A stretch of 64,000 nucleotides of DNA from Lutjanus erythropterus (GCA_020091685.1 CM034607.1:8243465-8307464), one strand, 5' to 3'; numbered from the stretch's first letter, positions 46,146 to 58,355 are shown. Translations and numbers: made by a program. Notes: generated by a model not told the origin, from the letters alone.

Positions 46146-46946
46146 GGAAGCCCATTACTGCCAATGTGGTGAAAGATCCTGTAAGTCATTATAATGAAAA
46201 AAAAATCTAGAAATACTGACTCAGTATCTCAAACAATGAGAACCTTTCCAAAATAATGGCTCAGATGCTCAAAATTTTGTGATATTAACTCATTATTTTG
46301 CGATCAGTAAGTCATTATTTTGGGGTAACTCATTATTCTGAAATACTTTCAGATGCTTAAACGTTATTTTGAGATACTAACTTGTCTTGGGTAGTATTAG
46401 TTTTGTCTTACCTGTATACCTTGTGTATGACAATGTGTACATTGTGGTAGTTCTCTAGAACTTGTGTGAAACAGCTCAACTCAACTGTACTCCACTGTAC
46501 TGTAGTACTTTCTTAACGTAGGTGGAGTTGATCATCATTACAACACTATGCTCACAGCTGGAAAACAACACACACACACACACACACACGCACACACACT
46601 GCTGTGTGTTGTCAGAAACTAACTCTAATTATTTTGAGATACTAACTCATTATTTTCAGACACATTGTCATTATTTTGACATCCTAACTCATTATTTAAG
46701 GTACTTAGATAGTAGTTAGCAGTTAATCATTATTTTGAGATACAAAGTCATTATTTTGTGGTACTAACTCATTATTATGAGATACTAACAATATTTTGAG
46801 ATGTTTTTATATATTTAGAAACAAATAAAAAATCCATTATTTTGAAAAACTAATTAATTTGAGATTCTAATTCATTTTTTCAAGAAACCTTCTCATTATA
46901 ATGACTTGCATATTTTTTTCCATGACATGGGCAGAAATGGGCTTCC
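46146..46946. mobile_element. Inverted-ended element made of ATTATTTTGAGATACTAA repeats
   Basis: The left end GGAAGCCCATTACTGCC is mirrored by GGCAGAAATGGGCTTCC at the right, followed inward at both sides by CATTATAATGA. The body consists of many degenerate copies of a roughly 21-24-bp word (CATTATTTTGAGATACTAACT) in both halves. It also holds a non-repetitive insert and an (AC)n tract. Non-coding. Confidence 0.75.
46568..46599. repeat. (AC)n microsatellite
   Basis: About 16 AC units with one G interruption at 46590, inside the preceding element. Confidence 0.95.
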
Positions 46947-47135
46947 AAAGTGAACGACATTTATTAATTATGTCTTCTTACTCTATGGAAAGTTTTTTCT
47001 AATTAAACTACTTAGATAAATAAATCTAAATGGTAATAATGCAGCCAGAGTATTTGCTTTATCAGGTTAACATTGATTCTTTGAGAGTATGTCGATCTGC
47101 TCCGTGGCTGTGGCGCAGCGGTGCATTTCTCCTGG

Positions 47136-47500
47136 ACCACTGCAGACCCCTCCTGAGACTTTCTCTGGACCCCCCTCAGTTTGCCTCTAAGGCTCGTTCC
47201 CCATCACCCAGCTGCTCCACAGCTTTCCTCCCATTTAGATGCCTGTGATAGCCCTGCAAGGCCCTTTTTCTTCTCTCCCCGCACGTTAAACAGCATACTG
47301 CTGCCATGCAGGGGGATAAGCCGTGGGCGGTGCAGGTGGATGCCCCCGCCGTGTCCTGGATTACAGACTATTTTGCCCACCGGCCGCGGCTGGTTCCATT
47401 CCAGGGGCCACCTCGAGGCGCCATCCCGTTATCTTTCATTTGTCTTCTTATCTCCAATTTTAGCGAGTCGTCGTCCCACCTTAAAAACACACTCTGACGA
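47136..47500 (+). pseudogene. Frameshifted reverse-transcriptase relic of a LINE (L2/Rex-like)
   Basis: An intact LINE polymerase copies element RNA into the genome at a nicked target. Here only a broken part of the palm/finger region remains, in successive frames: RPLLRLSLDPPQFASKA (47139-47190) resembles the LDPLQFAY segment; SHLDACDSPARPFFF and LNSI (47229-47290) resemble the SHLD...FFDFSSAFNTI block around the first catalytic region, whose Asp is not preserved; VQVDAPAVSWITDYFAHRPR (47333-47392) resembles the VSWI.DYLT.RPQ block; GPPRGAIPLSF and ISNFSES (47405-47475) resemble the GAPQGTVLSP...SDF block, with about 11 residues missing before it. The spacing between SHLD and VSW (about 41 residues) fits the family. 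The FADD catalytic motif is not seen. A dead 5'- and 3'-truncated copy; clade assignment is tentative. Confidence 0.72.
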
Positions 47501-47639
47501 AGGCTCCTTTACAGGATTTAGCGTTGATGAGAACAAGGATGACTGTAGGAAAGGTCTGTGTAGATTCATATTAGTCATCCAGGTAGCAAGATGTCAAACA
47601 CAGTTTAAAACAATCCAGTGGACTGGTAATTAAATGGTT

Positions 47640-47835
47640 GACTGGCTTCTTAAAGTCTGCTGTCAGGTGGGATTCCTCGGCATTAGTCTCTGTGGAGACA
47701 CCACGCCTCCTGATAAATGAGGACATGAAGGAGGAAAGAGTCACTTTATAGAGATCAAGTGGCTTCTGCCTCAAATATATTGGAAAATCACCTCCACAGT
47801 GATGTTGCAGTAGCAATTCAAGCAGCGGACAGCTC
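47640..47835. promoter_or_regulatory. Weak candidate regulatory element
   Basis: Repeat-free, balanced composition, with CGGCATTAGTCTC and no coding signal. Enhancer-like texture only. Confidence 0.25.
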
Positions 47836-48137
47836 CACTTTAATGTACATACATAGGGGAGTATTTACTAAGAATTTGAACAGTCAAATTGTATTTGTCC
47901 TTATTCACGAAAGGACAGCACAGAGGCTTTATGTCAGTAAAATGAAAGAAAATCGGCACTGAAAACTGTGTTTAGGCTCATGTAATATATATAACCGCAG
48001 CACCTCACAGTATGTATCACCGCAGGCTGAACACAGAAACTGCATCTGAAATTGTGTGGCTGAAAAAAGAAGGTGTAAAATCTGCAGCACTCTTTGATCG
48101 GATACACATGAAGGGAGAATAAGAAGTTGAAAAAGCA

Positions 48138-48300
48138 GTGGTGGAAAGTAACTAAGTACATAAATACTGTACTTGAGTACAATTTTGAAATGCTGTGCTT
48201 GAGTGTGAGTCTGTGCCACAATACTTTATATTTATTTTCCACCACACTGCAGAGGAAATATTGTACTTTTACTTCACTAGATTTATTTGACACTCAGCCT
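48138..48300. repeat. GTGGAAAGTAACTAAGTACA-type repeat
   Basis: AGTGGTGGAAAGTAACTAAG, TACTGTACTTGAGTACAATT and ATATTGTACTTTTACTTCAC are diagnostic of a very common fish repeat as I recall it. What looks like its 3' portion is at 49425-49510. Confidence 0.7.
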
Positions 48301-49424
48301 ATGGTTGGGGCTGTAATGATCGGGGACATTTCCAGACTTTTTTGAGCGGAGTGGTCTAAGTGGGGCACTGACTTGTACAGAGGAGGCATGAAGGACGTGT
48401 TTGCGCACACACACATGCACACTAATGTGTCATTTCTCAGATTCACTGTAATGACTGACATTACAGTATCTGACGTTTTTTTTACATTACTGCATTTAAA
48501 TGTTTACTTTAAAGACAAGTAATCCAACCAATCACAAGACAATTGAGTTACACCATAAAAACAGAATATAAAACTTATCTACTCCTCAAAGACCTCAAAA
48601 AGAAAATTAGGCCTCCATTGTACCTCTTTCCTCAGGCACACTCTAGTATGAAAAAGATGCTTCTTTTTACGATTTATTTTTAAGTAAATTAACCTTGTGA
48701 AAACAGAAACAATGAAAATAAATACTCTGCACCCACCTCCCCCTGACAAATCAGGAACACAGCCTCTGATTTGTCGATAGGCTTGCCCCAAGGCATAAGG
48801 GGATTGCCAGTGGATGGCTAACAACTCGGGGAAAAATCCTAAATAATAACAGAAGATGTTGTTCAGTGTTGGATTTATTTCACTACAAGTTTCTCAAAAA
48901 GACACTGCAGTTTGAGGCCGGATTAAAAAGCTTTTGAAAGAGATACGTGACACTGGAGTGAATGTTGTGGGCACAAAGGCACTGCAGTTGTTAGCCTCTC
49001 ATGTTTAGCTTACTTCTGGGCTAACCTCATTCATTTTTTCCAGCAGCTGGAGAATTCCAGACAAGACTTTTCTTGGTCTTGAGAAGCTGCAGCATTTATT
49101 AGCTTACACACTGGAACCTGTATGGTATATTTACTGCCAGGTTGACAACTTGCCGCTCCGCTTTGCTAGCAGCACAATCACTCTCAGCCTGCTGCTCACT
49201 CTCTACGCAAGTGAGGGAGTCACTTGCACACCACACACTTGACGACCTGCTCTATTCCTGAAATGAGCTATGCTACACTTCTAACAGTATTCTTCAATGC
49301 AGTCCAATAAAACATTATAATTTGGACAGCCATCCTGCAGTAATATGTTACCATGGCAAAGAAAAATCCTCCTTACAGTCACTTAAAACATACTACAGTA
49401 CTACACACTAATCTACCTCCTTAA
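48301..49424. other. Unassigned non-coding stretch between repeat parts
   Basis: No gene or RNA seen. It separates the two portions of the preceding repeat family and could be an insertion into one copy or simply the gap between two copies. Confidence 0.35.
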
Positions 49425-49510
49425 AAGGAGCCATTCTGCACAATGAGTACCCTTTGATATTTTAAGTAGATTTTACAAGTGTGTAACATTTTGAATGCAG
49501 GACTTTTACT
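49425..49510. repeat. 3' portion of the TACTTAAGT-type repeat
   Basis: GAGCCATTCTGCACAATGAG, TATTTTAAGTAGATTTT and TTTTGAATGCAGGACTTTTA match the distal part of the family represented at 48138-48300. Confidence 0.6.
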
Positions 49511-49511
49511 G

Positions 49512-49800
49512 GACAGAACATTGGTATCTCACTTTTACTGCACAGCAACCAGGTTGTGGGTTAGAATCCCGATTAAGATGTAGACTTTCTGGGCAGACTT
49601 TGCATGTTCTAGTTTCCACCAGCATCAAAAACATTTATGTTAGATCAATGCTCCTGTCAGGACACCTGACCAAGGTGCTGGCACAGAACTGGAGTTGGTC
49701 CACTGCTCCAGATACCTGGATGGGTTAAATGCAGACTGAATCTGACTCTATAATTGTACTTTGTATGATATCACAGTACAGTTGACCTTTACCTTTAACT
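49512..49800 (+). mobile_element. Degenerate tRNA-derived SINE
   Basis: GGTTGTGGGTTAGAATCCCG (49553-49572) carries an RNA-polymerase-III B-box-like GGTTAGAATCC. It is followed by GCAGACTTTGCATGTTCTAG, then CCTGACCAAGGTGCTGG, ACTGGAGTTGGTCCACTGC and GGATGGGTTAAATGCAGAC. This order is that of a common fish SINE, ending in an AT-rich tail. The A box is not recognisable. Inserted next to the preceding repeat. Confidence 0.72.
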
Positions 49801-51404
49801 TAAGGCAAGAAACTATGAGCAAAAACATTGTTTGTTCATCCACCGGTTTGGAGATTTTAGTCAATCTTGCTTCAGTAACAACTTTTTCAGACTAATGAAA
49901 AAAAAACACCCAAATACACATTTCTATTTTACTACAATTTGTGTATTTACATCTGTTCTTCTAAATTCAAATTAGCATTAGATAATGCCTCATTTACATT
50001 TTTAAATATAACATTTTAGAAAACTTATTTTAGTGTTGGAAATAAACTGAGGAAATTTCATGGTGTATCTATTTTATTTTTACCCTGTGCTTCTGTAGCA
50101 TCTTCCCTTGCACCACTGTGAAATACTGGGTGAGAAAGACACACAGACATGTAGGTTTTGCTTTCAGCACCTTTAACTGAGAAACTGTAATAATGTCTCA
50201 GTTGTTTAACAGTGAAAACACTTCTGTGAAAGCAGTAAAAAAAGATCAAATTAAGCAAATTAGCAAATTTTCAAGATGTATTGTACAGTAGTTCTTCATT
50301 CACTACAACACATGGCAAACGGAGCAATGTGAAAGTGAAATTTTAGTAGTTGCATTTCTTTGTCATTTTTAGCGTTGCTCTGTGATCATTTCGCATGTCT
50401 TTGTGATCTTTTCTGTCTTTTAACTGAGCTCTGTTACTTTCCATTTGTACTATAGTACGTGTACCACTGCTGGTACTCGAGCTCTCTCTAGTGGTAGACT
50501 GAGGTATCTCCTAAAATAAAAATGAAATTAATTCATTTAAAACATATAATCAACATGCTACGAAATTTCAAATGGAAACAATCTATGAGATCAGTGAAAT
50601 GTAATTTAAAATAAGTTTTGTATTTCCTGTAATCTTTGTTTGACTATCACCCTGCTTAGTAGTCACGTACACATACACAATGATTATTTATATGCTAAAC
50701 TATGATTGCAGTAAGCCACTACCTCACTGTGAAGGCAGTGTGGCTGACAACAGGCAACAATAAATAATCTTTTTAGGAATAAAGGTGCCTCCTGTGTGAA
50801 GTGTCCGTAGCTGGATAGGCTAAGTCTGTAATGTCAGTCATGATCGTGGTACTTTATAATATTTTCTGAGGTGGCATGTAGTGTAGAAAGTTTGAGAAAC
50901 GCTGCCTTAAACCAATGTTCGAAGTTCAGCAGCAGTTTGTTTTGTGCAGCAGTACTTTTCAGCAATGAGGAACACGGGAAAAAGCCCAGCATCGGGTCAT
51001 ATAGCTGCACTTTATTCAAACCAGATGGACTGCGGCTGAGATCATTTACATCTTTAGTGCATACCGCGTTAAATGTGTCTCTGCAGCTCAGATTTCTGTA
51101 CATGTACCAAACCCACACAAACCCCCAGTGGACCCAGTGTATGGCCTTCCCTTGTTTTTTTCAGATACATCTACTGTAACATTTCTCTTCACGGTGCCAG
51201 AAAATTCCTTCTGGGTTAATTCAGTATTTGAAGGGGTGCGCATAAGATGGTTATAACACTGTTACAACCATGAAGGAGTCTTCTTTTAAACAAACTGTTC
51301 AGTGAACTTCATTCATTCATTTATGTCAATGCAAAGTTGACTTTGCTTGAGATGTCTTTGCTATGACATCTTGACAAAACAAAAATGTCACTGTCATTTT
51401 GTTT
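49801..51404. other. Unassigned non-coding stretch
   Basis: No gene or RNA. Two mutually antisense ORFs of 94-102 codons (50834-51179) show no family likeness. Confidence 0.4.
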
Positions 51405-51736
51405 CTGCGGAAGAATCTATCAAGACTACTTTCTACCTGACAGAAAGAAAATAGTTCCTACATGGAACTGCTCACAACAGAATTATCATAAGTAACTGGG
51501 TCATGATTTCTGGAAAGAGACATTGCTGCTGAGTTTTTCAATGTATTCATCTATTTATTTGATAAATTTTTTTTTGCATGTGGTTTGACCACCACAAGCC
51601 AAGTGTGGTCTAGTTCCATTATATTGAAGAAAAGACGTGGCCGATATCCCTGAAACTCACACCAAAAAAATCTAGATAGATACAGGCCAGGGGGGAAATA
51701 TGTATTTTTGATTTGGGATGAACTATCCCTTTAAAA
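51405..51736. mobile_element. Right half of a TTAAAGGGA-family MITE
   Basis: GAACTGCTCACAACAG, GTAACTGGGTCATGATTTCT, GGAAAGAGACATTGCTG and the end GGGATGAACTATCCCTTTAA match the complete copy at 61824-62311. The left half is absent. Confidence 0.8.
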
Positions 51737-51759
51737 ATAAATCCAGTGGTTGAAGGTTT

Positions 51760-51965
51760 GGCCTCTAAATGGATAGTAACAGCCCTCAGTAATCATGCTC
51801 ATTAGCGACCATGACCTTTTGGTTGTGCATACAGCTGCATAATGATTAAAGCACTAATTGCACATCTGGCACGTAACAATGAATGCTCTCAACGTATTTT
51901 AGGCCAGGATACTCCAGGCGGAATCACTCTGTATTTTGTCCATTTTGAGGCCATTTTTGACATGT
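51760..51965. promoter_or_regulatory. Candidate conserved non-coding element
   Basis: Repeat-free. Contains GTAATCATGCTCATTAGCG and CATAATGATTAAAGCACTAA followed by TTGCACATCTGG, a tight homeodomain/E-box mix. No ORF. Enhancer reading is inferred. Confidence 0.42.
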
Positions 51966-52273
51966 CAGCAGTTTGAGTTTGAGTAAATACTACCTGGAGA
52001 GGCTTTATAAATTTCATATGTGTAAGCACAAAATGGTTTTAGGCTATACAGTCGTGATGGGCTGTGGGCTTCTGTAGCCTGGAGAAACATCATTTTTGCA
52101 TTGGTATAGGATATTCCAGTACATCCTGTGCAGTGATTTGTTTATCTGAGTGCCTTTTATCACCGTCTGTGCAGGATATTGTTGATTGTTGATAACAGAA
52201 ATTGTGAAAAGAAAATAATATAGGCATTTACATTAATGTGCCCACTGCATTATCCACCATCTGTTGTGGGTTG

Positions 52274-52870
52274 TTAAAGGGACAGTTAGGAGTATTTGAA
52301 GTCGAGTTGTATGAGGTACTTATCCATAGGCGGTGTATTACCTACAGTAGATGGTGGTTGGCACAACAGGAGTACCAGTGTAGGAAGATAAGCAATGTCC
52401 TGCTGTGGACAGGGTCAGCAGCAAAACTTTTAGCTGCCTAAAACAAAATATATTTGTTTAAGTGTATACTACATTTAAAATATTATATTTTGCCATCAGA
52501 CAGCTTTTTCTGCTGGGAAACTGCCGTTTTATAAGCCAAATAACGCTCTCTCCAAACCAACCAGACTCCATTGGCAAAATCAGTCATTTTGCCTTGCAGA
52601 ATTGCTGGAGTTGCTGGTCTACTGCTGCCTGAATCGGTTACATTGTTTGTGTTATTGTGTGACTTCTGTGTTTTTAAAGGTTAGTTTGGATTCACCAAAG
52701 TCAGACAATAACACCAACTAACCGGTCAAGGCAGCGGTGGACCCGCAAGTCCTTTGTTCTGTGAGGTAGAATTAGTGTTTTTGCAAAATGAGCCTGGTTG
52801 AGCGAGAGTTAAACAACAGCGGATCAGAAAAGGCTGTCTGCCGGGCAACCCAAAAAGGATATTTGGATGT
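52274..52870. mobile_element. TTAAAGGGACAGTT-ended repeat
   Basis: Begins TTAAAGGGACAGTTAGGAGT. GGTACTTATCCATAGGCGGT, GTATTACCTACAGTAGATGG and AAACTGCCGTTTTATAAGCC follow in the order of a common fish repeat. The right terminus was not found. The 67-codon ORF is a translation of the repeat. Confidence 0.65.
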
Positions 52871-54145
52871 AGTCCCTATATAATCGCCAACATTTTGATT
52901 AGAATTTAATTACAAATTGTCTCTAACTAACGGATTGCAATTACATTTGTTTTGTAATTTATGTAATTTAATTATATGTAACTAGTGATATATGGAGACA
53001 ACAGGACGTCTCCAAAGCAGGCTTCATCTGTAAATGGTTTATTGGTTGGTTCATTAAACCTGCAAAAACCAATACAATACATGAACTGTAAGAGTCATGC
53101 CACCTGCACCACTGTCTCTGGTCTGTCTCTGGCCACAGTTGTCACTGACATGGAGCCATAAAAGAAGGTTTTTCAAAAATTGTGAATCACAGAGGTCCTT
53201 CAGCATACAGTCATGGATGTGCATGAAAGAAATTAGGATGATAGATCCAGTAGTATTCGAGATTAGTTGCGGACAAGCTCCACGTCTGTTGATCACACAC
53301 ACATGCAAGCGATCGCATGATCCCCTTCAGGCTTAGGCTTGGTGGCGATAATGATCCAAACAATCCCTTTAAGTTTATTGATCAGTATCAGTTTTCAGTT
53401 AGGTGGTTACAGAGTCAGGATGAACTATTTCCCTGACAATGAAATCAGAGATGTTTGTTTTGCCTCCCCGTACAGATATGTAAATGTGGAAGTTATTCAA
53501 TCCCAAAATAGCATGAACTGAGGTATGGTATGGGAAGAAATATCAGTATATACTGTATGTGAAAGTGCTGAGGAGTTAATAAACTGAGAAGAAATTATTT
53601 GCCACCTTATAATTATAAGATCACACACTCGCAAACTTTCCTGTGGTGAGTGTAGGTGTCTCCAAACACACCTGCTATTTTTGTTCATGCAGGTGCAACA
53701 GAGCAAAGTGCAAAAGGGTTAGATGTGGCAGAATATAAATCAGAGGGTGTGCCGATTAATAAATGAAGGATTCATTTGCAAAACTAGAAATGTCCTTTGT
53801 TATTTATTTTCCAAAATCATGCTTTTTCTTTGTAGACTCAAAGGAAAATCATTCAAACAGGTGTTGGGCTGTTTTGAAAAGATATCTCAATTTTTTTCTT
53901 TTACATTTTAATAAATCATGTTTTTACTATTGTGCAATGAAGGGGATTATCAATCAAACTGGTGAAAAACAATCCCTCAAATGCGCTCCAGGAAATCATA
54001 TTGTTGTCTGTATGATGCAGAGCAGCATGATTTGAACACACCACCAAAAAATCTGCAGCCAGAGGCAGATGGTACTAACAAGTGAATGGAAACAAATAAT
54101 TAAAACATTGTTTGATGAGGCTGTATATGATTGCATCAATCTGAT
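52871..54145. other. Unassigned non-coding stretch
   Basis: AT-rich. ORFs of 60-90 codons overlap on both strands without family likeness. A weak regulatory candidate is possible at 53060-53250. Confidence 0.35.
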
Positions 54146-54149
54146 GTTA

Positions 54150-55400
54150 TTTCGGTCATAAGTCTATTCTCTACCTGCACAATGTAGTGTGATGGTTATC
54201 AGATTTACAAGCTCTTTACTTCCTGCCCCCCTGCTATTGTAAAATTACCTTCTCCTCCCATCTTGAACAAAAGAAAAATACTAAACAACAAACAGAAACA
54301 AAGTAAAACTCACCAAAACCATCTTGGTTTGTCTTTCCACTGCTCCAACAAACACCAACACTGGTTTGGTCAAAATTAACACTTTATTCAGTGTGTTAAA
54401 TCTGAAAATATTCTGGCTATACATGTTGTCAATCGGATACTATTTGCATCATAACTCTATTCTCTACTCGCAGAATGTAGTGCATCAATAATCCCTATTA
54501 CAAGCTTTGTGAGTTTTCATCCTTAGGTTAGTTCTTCATAGTGTCTTAGATAAACATTAGCAAGGTTAGCTAGCTAACTGCTATCGATATCTTCACTCAA
54601 ATGCTACAGAAATAATATTAAACTCACCAAACCCATCTTGGTTCATCTTTCCACTGGTCCGGCAATCGTCGACTTTGGTTTGGTTGAAATGAACCCTTAA
54701 TTCACTACGTTAAATGTGAAAATATTCTGGCTATACATGTCGTCTGTCCCCACTTCCTGGTTCATCCTCCATCTCACTCCTCTCTTTATATTTTCACATC
54801 TAACTCAGTGAATTAAGGGTAGAATGAGTAGAATTTGCCTGAGCTGTTTGTAAACCCACAAGAAAGATAGTTGACTGTTGAACCTAATTCCTAGGAGGTC
54901 AAACACCATTATTTTGGGTTGGTTAGTGACCCAAGCACATAAAAATAATGAGAAAACAAGGAAATACAGGTAGACGACAAGGTCTCTGCAGTTACAGATA
55001 CCACTACACACTGACTGAGAGGGATTATTTCTATACAAGTCTAAATAGTGTTTTGTTGTTGTTGTTGTTGTTGTTTTATGTTTTTTGTGTATTTTTCTTT
55101 TAGGAGAATATGGAATATCATACCTTTGCGGTTTTATTTCAACCAAACCAGCTGGTTATGTTGGGGCAGTGGAAACACAAGCCAAGACATTTTTGGTGAA
55201 TTTGAATTAAGATGGCAATGCTAGCTAGCTAACATTCCTAATGGTTATCTAAGACATTGAGGTGATTATCAAAATGATCAAAAACAAAGAATACAAAACT
55301 GATTACTGACTGCAATATGTACCAAGCTAAGTGTGAAGTAACAAACTTAAGGATGAAAAAGAAAAGAACAGGAAGTAAACAGCCATGTAGCTCATAAAAT
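54150..55400. mobile_element. Foldback element: two tandem arms and one inverted arm
   Basis: Copy 1 (54152-54437) and copy 2 (54449-54750) are direct repeats: both run ATTCTCTAC, AAACTCACCAAA..CATCTTGGTT, TCTTTCCACTG, TCTGGCTATACATG. A third copy is inverted at 55133-55400 (TTTCAACCAAACCAGCTGG, GGGGCAGTGGAAACAC, ATTTTTGGTGAAT, TGCTAGCTAGCTAACATTCC). The core between them has a (GTT)n tract and a 113-codon ORF without a domain. Confidence 0.68.
55053..55076. repeat. (GTT)n microsatellite
   Basis: About seven GTT units at the edge of the inverted arm of the foldback element. Confidence 0.9.
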
Positions 55401-56867
55401 GGGTCTATCTCACACTTGACAATGCAAGTAAAGATTTTACATTGTAAATGACAACATCATATCTTAAAATGGGAGCATTTGCACCGCAATGTTTTGTTCA
55501 CACCAAAAACTAAAGCGAATACGCAAACATGTTTGTTTGCCGGATCATTTTGGGAACATTTGTAGTTATTAGCATTACTCGGGCAAGTGTGTTTATTCAC
55601 CCCAAACAGGCAGCCATAAGGTAATCAACAACATGCTAATTGCTAGCAAGCACTGGTAGGCACCAGCTGTGTGGCTCTGACAGCACTGATCAGAGAAGCC
55701 GGTTCTTTCTGTTTTCTCCCTCCTGTCTCTCTTCTCCCCCCCGCCCCTTCCTCTCAGTACATTCACAAATTAATTTTCAAATATATTTGTACTCTGGTCA
55801 GCAGTCAATGTGGACAGAGAGGCTAATTAGCATACAGTGAACAGTCAGATGAGGTCAGCTCCTCCGTGGGGCGCTGCTGCAGACGGGTTGAGAAGCAAGA
55901 GTCAAGTTAAATCTACTTCTTAATCCCAAAAGTTTGATACATAAACTCTGAGCTCTGCTTCTGCCAGTAAAGGAGGCTGCATCAGAGCAAAACCAATGTG
56001 ACTCTGATGTTTCTTCCTCCAGAAGCTCCAGTCTGCTCCCAGCTCTCTCCTCCAAAGCTCCCCAGCTCTCGGCAGCTGTCTGTCAGCTCTGTGCCCCATG
56101 TCTACGTGGTTCTCTCGACACAACACCGGGCAAAACCACCCCGATATACACAAATTTTTTTCTCAAGTCAAATATATTGAAGTCATGCAAATAAGAGAAT
56201 GACAATAATAATAACAAATTGGGTTTTTTTTTGTTGTTGTTGTTTGAAAGGAAGCTGTGACACAGGATTAATGAGCTAATCTGATGTCTTCCACATAACA
56301 GGTAGAATATTGAGTCATAAAAGACCTGTATGATAGAGGTGTGTGTTGTTGTGATGTAGCAGTCTGGTGTCATTCACACATTATTTAATCCAGCTAAACA
56401 CAGTGGACAGCCAGGTGTAACAGTGCTGATCTCTGCTGTGACACTTAGAAGCTTTTCATACAGCTGTGGACAACAGAACCACTCATTTATTAAAGATCAG
56501 TACAGACTGATTTGAAGACGTTCCTGCAACACATCTACAGATTGGAGAGTGTTTGATTAAAATAGTTCAATCAGCAGCACAGTGTAGTTCGAATTTGGCT
56601 TTGGGGCTCTGGCCTCATCGCTCCCCACAAATAAGTTTAAATAGAGATACTGAGGAGTGATGAGCACATGTCTTAAACACACTGAGCTGGAAATTGCAGG
56701 TGGATGCTGGATTGCTGGTGGGGCTAAAACAGGCAGCAATGCTGAGGCAGAGCAGCAGTGCATTGACATGGCAGAGGGAGAGATGGGAGATCTTGCAGCT
56801 TAAATAGACCGCAAAATTGGGTTTGTTTGTTAAATGATTGTGGGGAGTTAGGCATGTCACATTTGCA
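55401..56867. other. Unassigned non-coding stretch
   Basis: No gene or RNA. Overlapping ORFs of 60-96 codons on both strands are chance. A pyrimidine-rich zone lies at 55700-55760. Confidence 0.35.
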
Positions 56868-56955
56868 GAAATGGGAAGCAACTAAGTTCAAATACTTCGT
56901 TATTGTACTTAAGTAGCTTTTCAGGTATCTGTGCTTTACTTGAGTACAAGGGCGT
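56868..56955. repeat. TACTTAAGT-type repeat fragment
   Basis: TTGTACTTAAGTAGC and CTGTGCTTTACTTGAGTACA match the family at 48138. Confidence 0.55.
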
Positions 56956-58355
56956 ATTGGGGGGGGCACATATCGGAAACCTGACAGATCTGTAAATAGT
57001 TTGAGCAGAAATATGTCATAAATTAACTGCACTGCAAAACATTCACAAAATGCTATGTGATCTTTTAATTTCTTTCTTCTTTTTTCAAATGTTTCTTGGA
57101 AAAATAGTGTTGTGCACACCTATATTAATGCATGTACAATATATGTATGTATATGTTTTATGATCTTTAGACAAAGAAAAACTACGTCTCCTTCTTCCTC
57201 TTGAACAAAATGGCTTGAGTCTTTAATCAAAGCACAATGATGATGTCATTCCAGGGCTGTACTCTTACTTTATCAGGTGGCAGCACTGGTACTAGCATGT
57301 TAAATATTTCAGTAGCACAAAGACAAATTTAGTAGCACACACAGGTGCACAGTTTAACATGTTTTATTGGTCAAAATCCATTTGATATTTGTCAAAAATG
57401 CATTTACTTACTTACATTTATTTACACATACACTGTCAACTCTGTTTACAGCATAATCTAACCCTTACAGTAAAAGTTTTCACTTATTTATTTTAAGACG
57501 TCACCTCAAGCCCTGTACCATCCTCTCTTTTTCCTGTCTCCTGCGTGCTGCTGCACTGCTGCTCCTAAACATACAAAATGGCTTCAGAGATGCTCCTGAG
57601 CATAAAGGTGGCCCATTTTAAAACTAAACAGGAAAAAAATCCACTTATTGGTCACTATGGAGTAGCATTTCACCATATAAATGTGCAGAACACTAGTGGG
57701 GTGTTCTAGTGCAGCTGATAACCTAATCATAACCTAACCCAAACCCTTATAGTACTGTGGAAATGATTAAATAATTATTGAAAATTGTACTTTTTTTGAC
57801 ATCAGTCCTCACCTGTTCTCCTTTCTGGATCTATTATAATCAATAATATGATTTTTAAACCTTACCTCACACCCTGAAGCTCCACCTGGCTCTCCTATCT
57901 CTTACCTGAATGTATTACACTTCTTCTCATGATAAAACTGTTTATGTTTCAAAATTAGTAACGGGCTACTACATATTTCACTAATCAATTTAAGACCTCA
58001 CCTGAGCTTCATCAGTCTCTCCACCTTTTATTGCTTCAACTGTCAAGACATTATTGCACATAATATCTAATATAATGTCATGCATGTTGATAAATGGTCC
58101 AGTATGATTAGATGTCCTTGTGTTGTGTAACTTACTCACACTGACGTTACTCTTTAAAAAAAAACAAAAACAAAGTAAGTCCTGCTGCTTTTCTTTGGTG
58201 ACGTTGTGCTGAAATGAGATGACAAAACATTTTGGCGAGTGTTGACATTACTTGGGAACACTGACAAAGTTAGCAGTTAAATAATGGACAAGTGACCGTC
58301 CCAGGATTAAGATGACTAGATTTCTGTGTTGCTGACATTAGTAGTTATATTACAT
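56956..58355. other. Unassigned AT-rich stretch
   Basis: No gene, RNA or defined repeat. Two loosely similar clauses (about 57780-57910 and 57960-58030) both mention CACCTG..CTCC words, too weak to call. Confidence 0.35.

Noticed and set aside
46180..46920. Regularly spaced short repeats as a CRISPR-like array
   Set aside because: Units are contiguous degenerate minisatellite words without unique spacers, inside an inverted-ended transposon in a eukaryotic genome.
47181..47633. 150-codon plus-strand ORF as a gene
   Set aside because: Its only protein likeness is one segment of a LINE reverse transcriptase that continues in another frame, so it is part of a pseudogene.
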